Source: Rhodopirellula islandica
GTDB lineage: Bacteria; Planctomycetota; Planctomycetia; Pirellulales; Pirellulaceae
Assembly: GCF_001027925.1 (NCBI RefSeq)
Contig: NZ_LECT01000015.1
Coordinates: forward strand, 248,001 to 312,000
Direction: 5' to 3'
Length of the DNA stretch: 64,000 bases
In this document: positions 46,848 to 55,658 of the stretch, one piece after another
How the letters are laid out: every line of letters begins with the position of its first letter
Numbering within the stretch: position 1 is the first letter of the stretch
Made by a program: the position numbers and the translations under genes
The notes under the pieces: model-generated
Databases searched by the model: none
What the model was told of the DNA's origin: nothing
Seen by the model: the letters and a program-made list of their open reading frames with translations, nothing else

Positions 46848-47947
46848 CAAAATGTCTCCGATCGTGGCCAAAATCGGTAAACGGCCATGCCAATGATAAG
46901 ACTCATTAGTCCTAGGTTGAGAAAGAGAAACCACGACGTTGTTGACTGTGGCGAATTGGCGCGAGCATTGGCCAAAGCATGCTGCTGAATCATTGCCAGT
47001 TGCATATCCGAATAGGGAACATGAAAGCGTTTCCCATCTTTGATACGCGCCCACTCAGTACCAGCCGGCCAGGGCGGAATCCACTCAAAGCTGTCAACGT
47101 CGATCTCACTAATGTCGAGCATTTCGATCGAGCAGATGTAACCCGATTTTCCATCGGGAGTGACAGCCCGGTACGTTGCCTTCTTGGGGTATCGAAAACC
47201 ATCGAACGTCATCAACTCTGAGATGTCGACCTGCAGTGGACCATCGGGATAGCTTTCCCGTCTCTCAAGGAGCAGGAGTTCCGGTTGCGAAGTGAACACG
47301 ACGTAGGATTGATCCCCTGGGTCGGTTGCTGACATTCGAATTGCTTTTGGATCGGCCTCGTGTTCGAACCATTCGGTTTGAAGCTTGTCGCCCATTGGAA
47401 CGAACTCAACGTCATTCGTTCGTTCAGTTCCATTGATCAAAGCAACATCGTTAACAAGAAGGCTGACGAGTGGGTCTTGATGAAAAGCAGGTAAGAGATG
47501 GCCAACGGAAGCATTGCCAAAAGAAGTCACTGCTTTCCTGCCTTCAAAGTCGAATAGCAACTTCCGAAGAAAACTGTGGCTGGCCCGTCCGTCGGTGCCC
47601 TCAAAATAGGTCAGCAACGGATCGTCATCGATGTGAGGTTCGCCCTGGTTCTTCTGATAGTGCATCAAACGAACCGGAATGTAGGAGCGATCTGGACTTG
47701 GCTTGCCAATGGCGAGCGTCCGCACGCCATTGGCAGCGATGTCCAAGTGCCCTGAGAAAAACGTCGCGCCACCGTGCTCGGTGCGGCTTTCAGTTTCGAT
47801 CGTGTACCGAAACTCTTTGCTGTAGAAACAAGTGCGAGGCACCGCCTTCGCACGACGCAGTTCGTCAGCACTCAATAGCCGGTCATCTGCGTTAGACGAC
47901 TGAGCCTGCGAGCGAGCCGGTGAAAGGCAAAGAAGAGTCAATAGCAT
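46847..47947 (-). CDS. Membrane-anchored hypothetical protein, paralogue 1
   Basis: I do not recognise the family. The start MLLTLLCLSPARSQAQ at 47947 begins directly in a signal sequence. The frame is open to 48286, but the extra N-terminus is read through a DNA repeat and is unlikely. A mature part of about 320 residues is rich in beta-strand-like text, and a single C-terminal helix (LFLNLGLMSLIIGMAVYRFW) ends in a basic tail. The product should be a periplasmic domain held by a C-terminal anchor. It is a tandem duplicate of the gene at 48302: a stretch of 75 residues (KEFRYTIETE to LTYFEGT) is identical, while other patches differ strongly. Confidence 0.75.
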   Translation of the reverse strand: MLLTLLCLSPARSQAQSSNADDRLLSADELRRAKAVPRTCFYSKEFRYTIETESRTEHGGATFFSGHLDIAANGVRTLAIGKPSPDRSYIPVRLMHYQKNQGEPHIDDDPLLTYFEGTDGRASHSFLRKLLFDFEGRKAVTSFGNASVGHLLPAFHQDPLVSLLVNDVALINGTERTNDVEFVPMGDKLQTEWFEHEADPKAIRMSATDPGDQSYVVFTSQPELLLLERRESYPDGPLQVDISELMTFDGFRYPKKATYRAVTPDGKSGYICSIEMLDISEIDVDSFEWIPPWPAGTEWARIKDGKRFHVPYSDMQLAMIQQHALANARANSPQSTTSWFLFLNLGLMSLIIGMAVYRFWPRSETF

Positions 47948-48086
47948 CAGACTCGCTCGGAGGCGTCTGGCGTACGGGAGCGTCTCGGGACTCCTGCGTC
48001 GAGCTTGCGATGACGGCCTCGTCCCGGGCGAATTTGCACCCAAGTTTCCGCAGAAGTTCTGTTGAGCAGTTTGGGGGCAGAACCAC

Positions 48087-48210
48087 GTAGGCCGGGTTTC
48101 ACCTGGCTCCCCCGCCGATGCTTTGGAACAAAGCGAGGCGGTTTGACCTGCGTTCTCGAGTTCGCATGGCTTCGTCCAGTCACCTCGCCAGGTAGAACCT
48201 GGCCTACGTC
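48087..48210. repeat. Diverged single family A hairpin element
   Basis: This copy begins GTAGGCCGGGTTTCACCTGG and ends CCAGGTAGAACCTGGCCTAC. It keeps the GCTTTGgaaCAAAGC stem, but the inner TCCGCGA stem is decayed. It lies in the 354-base gap between the two paralogues and is in the same orientation as arrays A and B. Nothing else is seen in that gap. Confidence 0.85.
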
Positions 48211-48301
48211 GGCTGGCGTACGACACCCAAGTCACCAAGCCACCCTGGACTTGGGCGTTGCGAGGAATCAATGGTTGGGTGCGCATGGTTGAATTACCCT
48301 T

Positions 48302-49435
48302 CTAATTGGATCGTGGCCAGAATCGATAGGCGACCAACCCGAGGATCACGACCACCAACCCGGCATTGAGATAGAAAAACTTGGGTGACTCTGGCGAAGG
48401 CGCATCCGCACGAGCATTGGCCAAACCGTGCTGCTGAATCATTGCCAATTGCACATCCGAATAGGGAACATGAAAGCGTTTTCTGTCCTTTTTCCGCATC
48501 CACTCCGTACCAGCAGGCCAAGCCGGAATCCATTCAAAGTGGTCAACATCGATCTCGCGAATGTCGAGCAATTCGACCGAGCAGATGTATCCGAATGTCC
48601 CATCCGGTGTGACCTCTCGATAGGTTGCCTTCTTGGGATATCGAAAACCATCGAACGTCATCAGTTCCGAGACATCGATTTGCAGTGGACCATCACGAGG
48701 CCTTCCTAGCACCTCCAGAGGCAAATACTCGGGTTCTGAGGTGCACACCGAATAGAACGGATCATCCGGATCAGTGGATGACATCCGAATTGCTTTTGGA
48801 TCCGCCTTGTGCTCGAACCATTCGGTTTGAAGTTTGTCGCCCATTGGAACGAACTCGAATTCTTCAGGTGGTTCACCCCCGATGATTGCGGAGAGATCGT
48901 TGACCAGAAGGCTGACGAGTGGGTCGTATACAAAAGCGGGGAGCTTGTACCCAACTGATTGGTTGCCATGCGAGGTTACTGCTTTCCTGCCTTCAAAGTC
49001 GTATAGCAACTTCCGAAGAAAACTTTGGCTGGCCCGTCCGTTGGTGCCCTCAAAATAGGTCAGCAACGGATCGTCATCGATGTGAGGTTCGCCTTGGTTC
49101 TTCTGATAGTGCATCAGTCGAACTGGAATGTAGGAGCGATCCGGACTTGGCTTGCCAATGGCGAGCGTCCGCACGCCATTGGCAGCGATGTCCAAGTGCC
49201 CTGAGAAAAACGTCGCGCCGCCGTGCTCGGTGCGGCTCTCGGTTTCGATCGTGTACCGAAACTCTTTGCCGTAGAAATAGGTGCGAGGCTCCCCCTTCGC
49301 ACGACGCAGTTCGTCAGCACTCAATAGCCGGTCAACTGCATTGGACGACTGAGCCTGCGAGCGAGCCGGTGAAAGGCAAAGCAACGCGAGCAACACCAGG
49401 CTCGCTTGGAGGCCACTGACGCACGATCGAACCAC
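48302..49435 (-). CDS. Membrane-anchored hypothetical protein, paralogue 2
   Basis: This is the tandem paralogue of the gene at 46847-47947. A GTG at 49435 is taken as start because it gives a normal signal peptide (VVRSCVSGLQASLVLLALLC); the frame is open to 49594 with other GTG/ATG choices. The protein ends in a helix LNAGLVVVILGLVAYRFW plus PRSN, as does its partner. Long blocks are identical to paralogue 1, whereas residues around VGYKLPAFVYD, EPPEEFEF and EYLPLEVLGRPRDG differ. No function is known. Confidence 0.75.
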   Translation of the reverse strand: MVRSCVSGLQASLVLLALLCLSPARSQAQSSNAVDRLLSADELRRAKGEPRTYFYGKEFRYTIETESRTEHGGATFFSGHLDIAANGVRTLAIGKPSPDRSYIPVRLMHYQKNQGEPHIDDDPLLTYFEGTNGRASQSFLRKLLYDFEGRKAVTSHGNQSVGYKLPAFVYDPLVSLLVNDLSAIIGGEPPEEFEFVPMGDKLQTEWFEHKADPKAIRMSSTDPDDPFYSVCTSEPEYLPLEVLGRPRDGPLQIDVSELMTFDGFRYPKKATYREVTPDGTFGYICSVELLDIREIDVDHFEWIPAWPAGTEWMRKKDRKRFHVPYSDVQLAMIQQHGLANARADAPSPESPKFFYLNAGLVVVILGLVAYRFWPRSN

Positions 49436-49784
49436 TCGACGATTCGGTCTTGTCACCTCGCCATTGGCCGGCAAGGACGATGGAAAATTCCCATTGCGAT
49501 CCGGCGCGATCGCACCATCAACCAGGAACAGACATCTCGCTGCGGGCATTCCGCCACCCTTTTTCGCGTCGACAGGAAGACAAGACTCCACCAAAGTCTA
49601 GAGAGGGGTGCACTCAACATGCAACCTGATGGCTGCAGATTTATCCGCAAGTTGGGTGGCTGGCCAGATTTAACAACACTCGCCACATCTCGCAGCGTCC
49701 CCCGCGACAGTCCCATCCGTGGCGAATGTGCATTGAAGTTCTGGAGGAGCACCAAGCAGGCCCGGAAAAGCGCACCGTCGCCGG
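49436..49784. other. Non-coding stretch upstream of paralogue 2
   Basis: These 349 bases precede the paralogue 2 start and reach repeat array B. The upstream part (49436-49594) is open in the paralogue frame and may contain its real start. The rest shows no gene, hairpin or clear promoter. Confidence 0.4.
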
Positions 49785-50612
49785 ATTCGCCAAGAATTCG
49801 GACGCGTTCCAACTGAAACATCTGAATTCCGGCGAATTCAGCTACATGCATTCACGTAGGCCAGGTCTCACCTGGCAACCAAGCCGATGCTTTGGAACAA
49901 AGCGAGGCGAGTTGTCATTCATCCGCGAGTTCGCGAGGCCCCGTCCGGTCACCCAGCCAGGTGGAACCTGGCCTACGTTTCCTGCCGACCATGCCAGGCC
50001 CGGATGGGCCGACACAGCCATTGCCGGGGTCGTCAGGCCCCGGAAAAGCGTCCCCACAATCAAAGCCAAAACCCCGAAGGGGTGACACAGGATGTCCAAC
50101 TGTGCCGCCCCTCTCGGGGCTTGTTGCATTGGCCAACTCCTGCACCGGGGCCTGACGACCCCGGCAGTCATTCTGCCGACCCTCCGGGCCTCTCACGCAC
50201 CGTCGCCGGATTCGCAAAGAATTCGGACGCGACGCAACTGGAACACCTTAATTCCGGCGAATCCAGCCACATGCATTCACGTAGGCCAGGTCTCACCTGG
50301 CAACCAAGCCGATGCTTTGGAACAAAGCGAGGCGATTTGCCATTCATCCGCGAGTTCGCGGAGCTCCGTCCGGTCACCCAGCCAGGTGGAACCTGGCCTA
50401 CATTGACAGAAAACCGCCACGCAACAGGCCCGGATGGCCAACCGGAACATCTGAATTCTGGCAAATGCAGCTACATGCATTCGCGTAGGCCAGGTCTCAC
50501 CTGGCAACCAAGCCGATGCTTTGGAACAAAGCGAGGCGATTTGTCATTCATCCGCGAGTTCGCGGAGCTCCGTCCAGTCACCCAGCCAGGTGGAACCTGG
50601 CCTACGTCGACG
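49785..50612. repeat. Array B: three family A repeat units interrupted by another element
   Basis: Family A cores start at 49856, 50281 and 50485, each with the same linker (GCCGGATTCG...AATTC...ATGCATTC) as in array A. Units 2 and 3 are 204 bases apart; units 1 and 2 are 425 apart because about 220 bases, holding the family C element, lie between them. The array fills the space between paralogue 2 and nth and has the same orientation as array A. Confidence 0.9.
50022..50166. repeat. Family C inverted-repeat element inside array B
   Basis: TGCCGGGGTCGTCAGGCCCC (50022 on) is repeated inverted, 22 of 22 bases, ending at 50166. Between the arms are two more small stems, CCCCGAAGGGG and CCCCTCTCGGGG. 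CTGCCGACC occurs as a direct repeat outside the arms at 49982 and 50173. Confidence 0.85.
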
Positions 50613-50660
50613 TCTGCTGAATGCCGTCACGTATCGTCGATGAATGGGACGTGGGACAGG

Positions 50661-51314
50661 TCAGGGTTTGATCCAGGTCACTGGCTTGCGTCGGTTGGGA
50701 TACAGCTCGCGGCAGAGGTCACACACGCGTCCATCACAGCCTCTCGCGGTGCAGAATTCGCGACCGTAGAAAATGATCTGCAGATGCAACTTGTTCCAAG
50801 AGGACTCGGGGAACAAACTCTTCAGGTCTCGCTCGGTTTGCACAACGCTTTTGCCGCTGGACAAGCCCCATCGTTGGGCCAAACGATGGATGTGCGTGTC
50901 GACCGGAAACGCAGGAAAACCAAACGCTTGGGACATCACAACGCTGGCCGTTTTGTGACCGACGCCAGGCAACGCTTCCAGCTCTTCAAATGTGCTGGGG
51001 ACCTGACCTTCGTGCAGATCGATCAGCATCCCAGACAACTTCGCGAGGGCCTTGGCCTTTTGCTTGGACAATCCCAGCGGCCGGATGATCTCGAGGATTC
51101 CCTCTTCGCCAAGCTCACGCATCGCCGCAGGGGTTCCCGCGACCGAGAACAACTCTGGCGTGATCTCATTCACCTTTTTGTCGGTGCACTGAGCGCTCAG
51201 CAGAACGGCGACCAACAAGGTGAACTCGTCGGTGTGGTCCAGAGGAATTGGCGGGTCCGGGTAGAGCGTGTTGAGACGCTCCAGGACGATGGCGGCACGT
51301 TCTTTTTTCAACAT
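50661..51314 (-). CDS. nth: Endonuclease III (DNA glycosylase/AP lyase)
   Basis: Nth removes oxidised pyrimidines and nicks abasic sites. The ATG at 51314 gives 217 residues; a GTG two codons upstream is the alternative. The helix-hairpin-helix LPGVGHKTASVV carries the catalytic Lys (123 from the GTG), and FPVDTHIHRL carries the catalytic Asp141. The C-terminal cysteines read C-x4-C-x4-C-x2-C (CTARGCDGRVCDLC) in place of the family C-x6-C-x2-C-x5-C. The iron-sulfur cluster is therefore bound differently or is lost. It is convergent with nothing: array B lies downstream and cysE just upstream. Confidence 0.94.
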   Translation of the reverse strand: MLKKERAAIVLERLNTLYPDPPIPLDHTDEFTLLVAVLLSAQCTDKKVNEITPELFSVAGTPAAMRELGEEGILEIIRPLGLSKQKAKALAKLSGMLIDLHEGQVPSTFEELEALPGVGHKTASVVMSQAFGFPAFPVDTHIHRLAQRWGLSSGKSVVQTERDLKSLFPESSWNKLHLQIIFYGREFCTARGCDGRVCDLCRELYPNRRKPVTWIKP

Positions 51315-51320
51315 CGCCAC

Positions 51321-51326
51321 ACTATA
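51321..51326 (-). promoter_or_regulatory. TATAGT -10 box placed for a leaderless nth message
   Basis: On the minus strand TATAGT ends six bases before the ATG at 51314, which places the expected start of transcription at or next to that ATG. No clear -35 box is seen. Confidence 0.3.
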
Positions 51327-51352
51327 CCGAATCGTCTGGGAATACCCAGTGA

Positions 51353-52327
51353 TCAGATTTGGTAGTTCACTTCGGGACGCAACTCATCGGCGGGTTCGTC
51401 GGATCCGCGGACTTTCAATTGCGGCTTTTCAAGCACCACGGTAGTGCCGGGCGAAACGCTGCGAGTGATCCAAACGCTGGACCCGATCACCGATTCGCGA
51501 CCGATCACCGTGCGACCACCGAGGATCGTGGCGTTGGCATACACCACCACATCATCTTCGATCGTTGGGTGTCGTTTCTGACCACGGATCAATTGTCCAT
51601 CGGCATCCGTTGGGAAGCTCAATGCTCCTAGCGTCACACCTTGATACAGCTTGACGTGCTTTCCGATATGGCACGTCTCACCGATCACCACGCCGGTTCC
51701 GTGATCGATGAAGAAGTAATCACCGATCGTGGCACCAGGGTGAATGTCGATGCCCGTTTCTTTGTGCGCCCATTCCGTCATCATTCGAGGAATGAAGGGC
51801 ACGTTGAGCTGCACCAGCTCATGAGCGATTCGGTAAACCGTGATCGCTTCAAAACCGGGGTAGCAAAAGACAACTTCATCGGTTGTCTGGCAGGCTGGAT
51901 CGCCGTCATGTGCGGCTTGCACATCCGTGGCGAGCACATGCCGAAGCTTGACGATGCGTTTGAGCATCTCGATCGCCATGGCTTGGCCTTTGGCTTCGAA
52001 GTCAATGTCCGTCTCACAATCCTTGTGATTCTGAAGCACCCGGTGCTCGTGCCGCAAAGCGCGAGCGATCTGGGTTGTCAGTTGATCGTGCAAGGAATCA
52101 ATCAAACCGCCAACGTGATAGCGGATGTTGCCGGCGTGCAAATTCGTGTGCCGCTTGTACCCCGGGTACAAGATGTCCTTGAAATCGAGCAGGATGTCAA
52201 CGACGGCGGTGTAGCTAGGCAAGGGGCAGTGCCCCAGATGATTGATCGAATCATCGGAGGTGTAGGTGCTGACGATTTGCTCGGTCAGCTCAGGTAACTG
52301 CTCTTTCAGCCGAAAATCGGATGCCAC
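51353..52327 (-). CDS. cysE: Serine O-acetyltransferase (EpsC-type)
   Basis: The enzyme acetylates serine with acetyl-CoA, the first step of cysteine synthesis. The 324-residue protein has an N-terminal helical domain and a left-handed beta-helix of hexapeptide repeats. [23 protein letters not shown] read in parts holds the catalytic Asp/His pair, followed by [22 protein letters not shown] and [21 protein letters not shown], also in parts. It is longer than E. coli CysE (273) and matches the EpsC-like form. It lies just upstream of nth in the same direction. No cysteine synthase gene is adjacent. Confidence 0.94.
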   Translation of the reverse strand: MASDFRLKEQLPELTEQIVSTYTSDDSINHLGHCPLPSYTAVVDILLDFKDILYPGYKRHTNLHAGNIRYHVGGLIDSLHDQLTTQIARALRHEHRVLQNHKDCETDIDFEAKGQAMAIEMLKRIVKLRHVLATDVQAAHDGDPACQTTDEVVFCYPGFEAITVYRIAHELVQLNVPFIPRMMTEWAHKETGIDIHPGATIGDYFFIDHGTGVVIGETCHIGKHVKLYQGVTLGALSFPTDADGQLIRGQKRHPTIEDDVVVYANATILGGRTVIGRESVIGSSVWITRSVSPGTTVVLEKPQLKVRGSDEPADELRPEVNYQI

Positions 52328-52442
52328 GCCTATACTCCCTCGGGCGACTGCGAAACACTCTTCACCGGCGGAACCGACTCGAGAGACTCAGGCACAATGG
52401 CCTGAGCGTCCTCGATTTCGTTTCCTCCAACTTCCAGGACGA

Positions 52443-52904
52443 TCAGGGACCGATGCTGGGCGGGTTGTCCAGCAGGAAGTCGCGAGGACCGCGGTGCGTG
52501 TAGTAAGGGTACGCGACCTGGGCAGACGGCGCACCTGCTGTGAATGGCTGGCCTTGCATTTGAGCCGCCGCTCCGTGACCCAGCACGCCTGGGTTCATAT
52601 GCGAACTGTAGTCCAATCCGCCTTGTTGCCAACCGAGAGGACCGGCTTCACAGCCCGTCCGGCAACCGGTTTTGCAACCCATCAGCCGGCCGCGAGTTTT
52701 GCCCAGCAATCCGCCACTGCCATTGCGACCGCACGAGCCATTGCTGCAGGCACCGTTGCCACACGAGGAGTCACCACAACCGCAATCGCTTGAGGCGACG
52801 CCGCAGTTGCCAGTCGAACATCCGCCACGTGTATTGTGGTGGAGGCATCCGGTGCTGATCATCAGCATTCCGGCCATCGATCCGAGTAAGAGCCAACGAT
52901 TCAT
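52443..52904 (-). CDS. Cys/Gly-rich lipoprotein with GPRDFL motif
   Basis: Start MNRWLLLGSMAGMLMISTGC at 52904 gives a lipoprotein signal with lipobox STGC and a 153-residue protein. The mature N-terminus has about ten cysteines in Gly/Ser/Asn-rich text (SDCGCGDSSCGNGACSNGSC), then a basic GKTRGRLMGCKTGCRTGCEAG part. The C-terminus is YPYYTHRGPRDFLLDNPPSI, a tail I associate with planctomycete envelope lipoproteins. The role is unknown; structural or metal-binding functions are possible. It lies 115 bases upstream of cysE's far end, transcribed the same way. Confidence 0.75.
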   Translation of the reverse strand: MNRWLLLGSMAGMLMISTGCLHHNTRGGCSTGNCGVASSDCGCGDSSCGNGACSNGSCGRNGSGGLLGKTRGRLMGCKTGCRTGCEAGPLGWQQGGLDYSSHMNPGVLGHGAAAQMQGQPFTAGAPSAQVAYPYYTHRGPRDFLLDNPPSIGP

Positions 52905-53307
52905 TCCGAACCCTTCCATCCAATATGAATTGGGTGCCGAGCACAAAGGTCTCGACACGTGATACGAGTCTTTCTTTCACCTTTCGTTTCGGCCGTTGAC
53001 ACCGATTCGATGCACACAATCGCACCAACCGCGCCAGAAGTCGGAAGGGGTGGGCGGCAAGGTTTACCTAAACTAACAATTGGGGCTTCCTTTGCAGTTT
53101 CAGACCAAGCCGTTCCTGACAAGGTTCGCGGGCCCCGATGCCAAGCCCACCGCAAACGCCCCGGTTTAAGCGATTTCCAACTTGAATCAGCGTGCAAAAA
53201 CCGCGGGTCCGCGTTAGGCTGAGAGGTCCGGAGCATGGTCGCGGCTTTCATTTTGGCGACGACCGACGCATCCTCCGGACGCGAACCAACTCCAGCAGGC
53301 GAGGAAA
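52905..53307. other. Divergent intergenic region
   Basis: About 400 bases lie between the divergent lipoprotein and membrane-protein genes. No gene or strong hairpin is seen. GAGGAAA directly before 53308 is the ribosome-binding site of the rightward gene. Confidence 0.45.
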
Positions 53308-54198
53308 ATGAAGACCGAGGCGCCCGACGCACCGCCAACCGAATTCTCCGGCAATGAATTGGTTTCGAACCACTTCGCGTCGATCCAAGCGTTCGGAACG
53401 GATCTCGCGGAAGAACGCCCTGGCCGGGTGCTGAACTGGTTCCGGCAAGTGGTCACGCTACTCGGCATCGCCGCGTTTCATGGTTCGCTCAGTTTCATTG
53501 CCTGCCTGTGCGTTCTGCTGACCGTCCGGTTTGTGTTCTTCACCCAGCAAGTCGACGTGGTCGGAATCCTTTGGTTCGTTGCGGCCATCGCAGTCGGCGG
53601 TCTCATCGGCCTCCTGCAGCTAACGATTGTCTCGCGCTACGAAGAGTACCCGTTCCACCTGCTGTTGGCCCGCCGACTTCGCCGTGTCATCCAAGGACGC
53701 CAAAACCCGGTGGTCTCTCCCAGCGACGAGGGAGCCCGATTCTGCGAAATCGTCCCTCAAGAAAGATGGAAGCTTCTGCGCCTGGAAACCGCATCTGACC
53801 TCGCTTGGGTACGCATCGACCACAACGGCGTGTGGATGGAAGGCGATCGCAATCGATATCACTTTCCCCCCAGTTCGATCTTGGGGGCGATCCCTCAGTC
53901 GTTCACTCCGGCCGGAGGTTGGGCCCAACTGCACGCCGCGATGATCTACGTTCGCACCGAAAACGGTCCGGAAGAAATCCCCGTGGTCTACCGCGACTTT
54001 CGTTTTGCGGAAATGAACTCGGCTGAGCGCTGCCGTCAACGAGATGCAATGGTCGAAGCGATCTGCGAAATCGCTCGAGGCAGCGAGTACGAACCGATCT
54101 GCGTGCCAATGGACACCAACCCATCGCAAGCGTCCGACACACCAGCCAGCAACAATCCCTACGCTCCACCGCCGATGACGTCGCATACCGGAGCGTGA
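53308..54198 (+). CDS. Hypothetical two-helix membrane protein with NPYAPP tail
   Basis: I do not recognise this 296-residue protein. After a cytoplasmic N-terminus of about 45 residues come two membrane helices (about 46-75 and 83-108), then a soluble domain of about 170 residues with VRIDHNGVWMEGDRNRYHF and IYVRTENGPEEIPVVYRDF, a beta-rich pattern reminiscent of PH-like domains. The extreme C-terminus is Pro-rich with NNPYAPPPM. The start is preceded by GAGG. A tandem DNA repeat array follows its stop. Confidence 0.7.
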   Translation: MKTEAPDAPPTEFSGNELVSNHFASIQAFGTDLAEERPGRVLNWFRQVVTLLGIAAFHGSLSFIACLCVLLTVRFVFFTQQVDVVGILWFVAAIAVGGLIGLLQLTIVSRYEEYPFHLLLARRLRRVIQGRQNPVVSPSDEGARFCEIVPQERWKLLRLETASDLAWVRIDHNGVWMEGDRNRYHFPPSSILGAIPQSFTPAGGWAQLHAAMIYVRTENGPEEIPVVYRDFRFAEMNSAERCRQRDAMVEAICEIARGSEYEPICVPMDTNPSQASDTPASNNPYAPPPMTSHTGA

Positions 54199-54240
54199 AA
54201 GCAGTCATCGACGCTGGAAGAATCGAGACGTCGTCGAGAC

Positions 54241-55596
54241 TCACCGACATCGCCCCGGAGGGGCCGACGTTCTTAGCTCGGGGCGGAAGCCCCGAGAACG
54301 AGTGTGAAAATCAAACGGTCGCCCCGGATGGGGCCGGCGTGGAAGATGCCGAGTTGTTGTGCCGCGTGACGCCAGCGGTTGGAATTGGACAGGGTCGCGA
54401 TGAGGCTTGGCATTTGAGGGCTGCCCGACGGAACAGTTGGGGACAACTGTTCTACTCTGGTGCAATGCATTTCTACGCGTACGAGACTCACCGACATCGC
54501 CCCGGACGGGGCCGGCGTTCTTAGCTCGGGGTGGAAGCCCCGAGAACGAGTGTGAAAAACAAACGGTCGCCCCGGACGGGGCCGGCGTGGAAGATGCCGC
54601 GTTGTTGTGCCGCGTGACGCCAGCGGATGGAATTGGACTGGGTCGCGATGAGGCTTGGCATTTGAGGGCCGCCCGACGGAACAGTTGGGGACAACTGTTC
54701 TACTCTGGTGCACTGCATTTCAACGCGTTCGAGACTCACCGACATCGCCCCGGAGGGGCCGCCGTTCTTAGCTCGGGGCGGAAGCCCCGAGAACGAGTGT
54801 GAAAAACAAACGGTCGCCCCGGATGGGGCCGGCGTGGAAGATGCCGCGTTGTTGTGCCGCGTGACGCCAGCGGATGGAATTGGACTGGGTCGCGATGAGG
54901 CTTGGCATTTGAGGGCTGCCCGACGGAACAGTTGGGGACAACTGTTCTACTCTGGTGCAATGCATTTCTACGCGTTCGAAGTTCACCGACATCGCTCCGG
55001 AGGGGCCGGCGTTCTTAGCTCGGGGTGGAAGCCCCGAGAACGAGTGTGAAAAACAAACGGTCGCCCCGGATGGGGCCGGCGTGGAAGATGCCGAGTTGTT
55101 GCGCCGCGTGACGTCAGCGGATGGAATTGGACTGGGTCGCGATGAGGCTTGGCATTTGAGGGCCGCCCGACAGAACAGTTGAGGACAACTGTTCTACTCT
55201 GGTGCACTGAATTTCTACGCGTTCGAAGTTTACCGACATCGCCCCGGAGGGGCCGACGTTCTTAGCTCGGGGTGGAAGCCCCGAGAACGATCGTGAAAAT
55301 CAAACGGTCGCCCCGGATGGGGCCGGCGTGGAAGATGCCGAGTTGTTGTGCCGCGTGACGCCAGCGGATGGAAATGAACCGGGTCGCGATGAGGCTTGGC
55401 ATTTGAGGGCTGCCCGACGGAACAGTTGGGGACAACTGTTCTACTCTGGTGCAATGCATTTCTACGCGTACGAGACTCACCGACATCGCCCCGGACGGGG
55501 CCGCCGTTCTTAGCTCGGGGTGGAAGCCCCGAGAACGAGTGTGAAAATCAAACGGTCGCCCCGGATGGGGCCGGCGTGGAAGATGCCGCGTTGTTG
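54241..55596. repeat. 5.5-copy tandem array of a 247-bp hairpin unit (family D)
   Basis: The phrase TCACCGACAT, or a one-base variant, recurs at 54241, 54488, 54736, 54983, 55230 and 55477, a period of 247-248 bases. Each unit carries four perfect or near-perfect stems: GCCCCGGAGGGGC, CTCGGGGCGGAAGCCCCGAG, GCCCCGGATGGGGC and AACAGTTGGGGACAACTGTT. Units differ at few positions, and the sixth stops after GCGTTGTTG. Open frames across the array are products of the repeat and not genes. Confidence 0.95.
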
Positions 55597-55658
55597 ACCC
55601 TGATCGTCGTGCCAGTGTTGTATTCCTTCGGAAGGCGATGGCGGCCTTCCTGACGCCA

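Noticed and set aside
46632-47054. The longer 140-codon version of the 71-residue frame
   Set aside because: Its first half is antisense-free but runs inside the well-supported 3' end of paralogue 1 in another frame, so only the part after 46847 is considered.
47948-48286. N-terminal extension of paralogue 1
   Set aside because: The extra residues are translated from the family A repeat at 48087-48210 and are absent from paralogue 2, so the ATG at 47947 is preferred.
49887-51365. Plus-strand frame of 492 codons
   Set aside because: It begins in repeat array B and then runs antisense to nth, whose motifs are unmistakable.
43284-55596. CRISPR array
   Set aside because: The repeated units are 201-248 bases long with no short direct repeats separated by unique spacers, and no cas genes are present.
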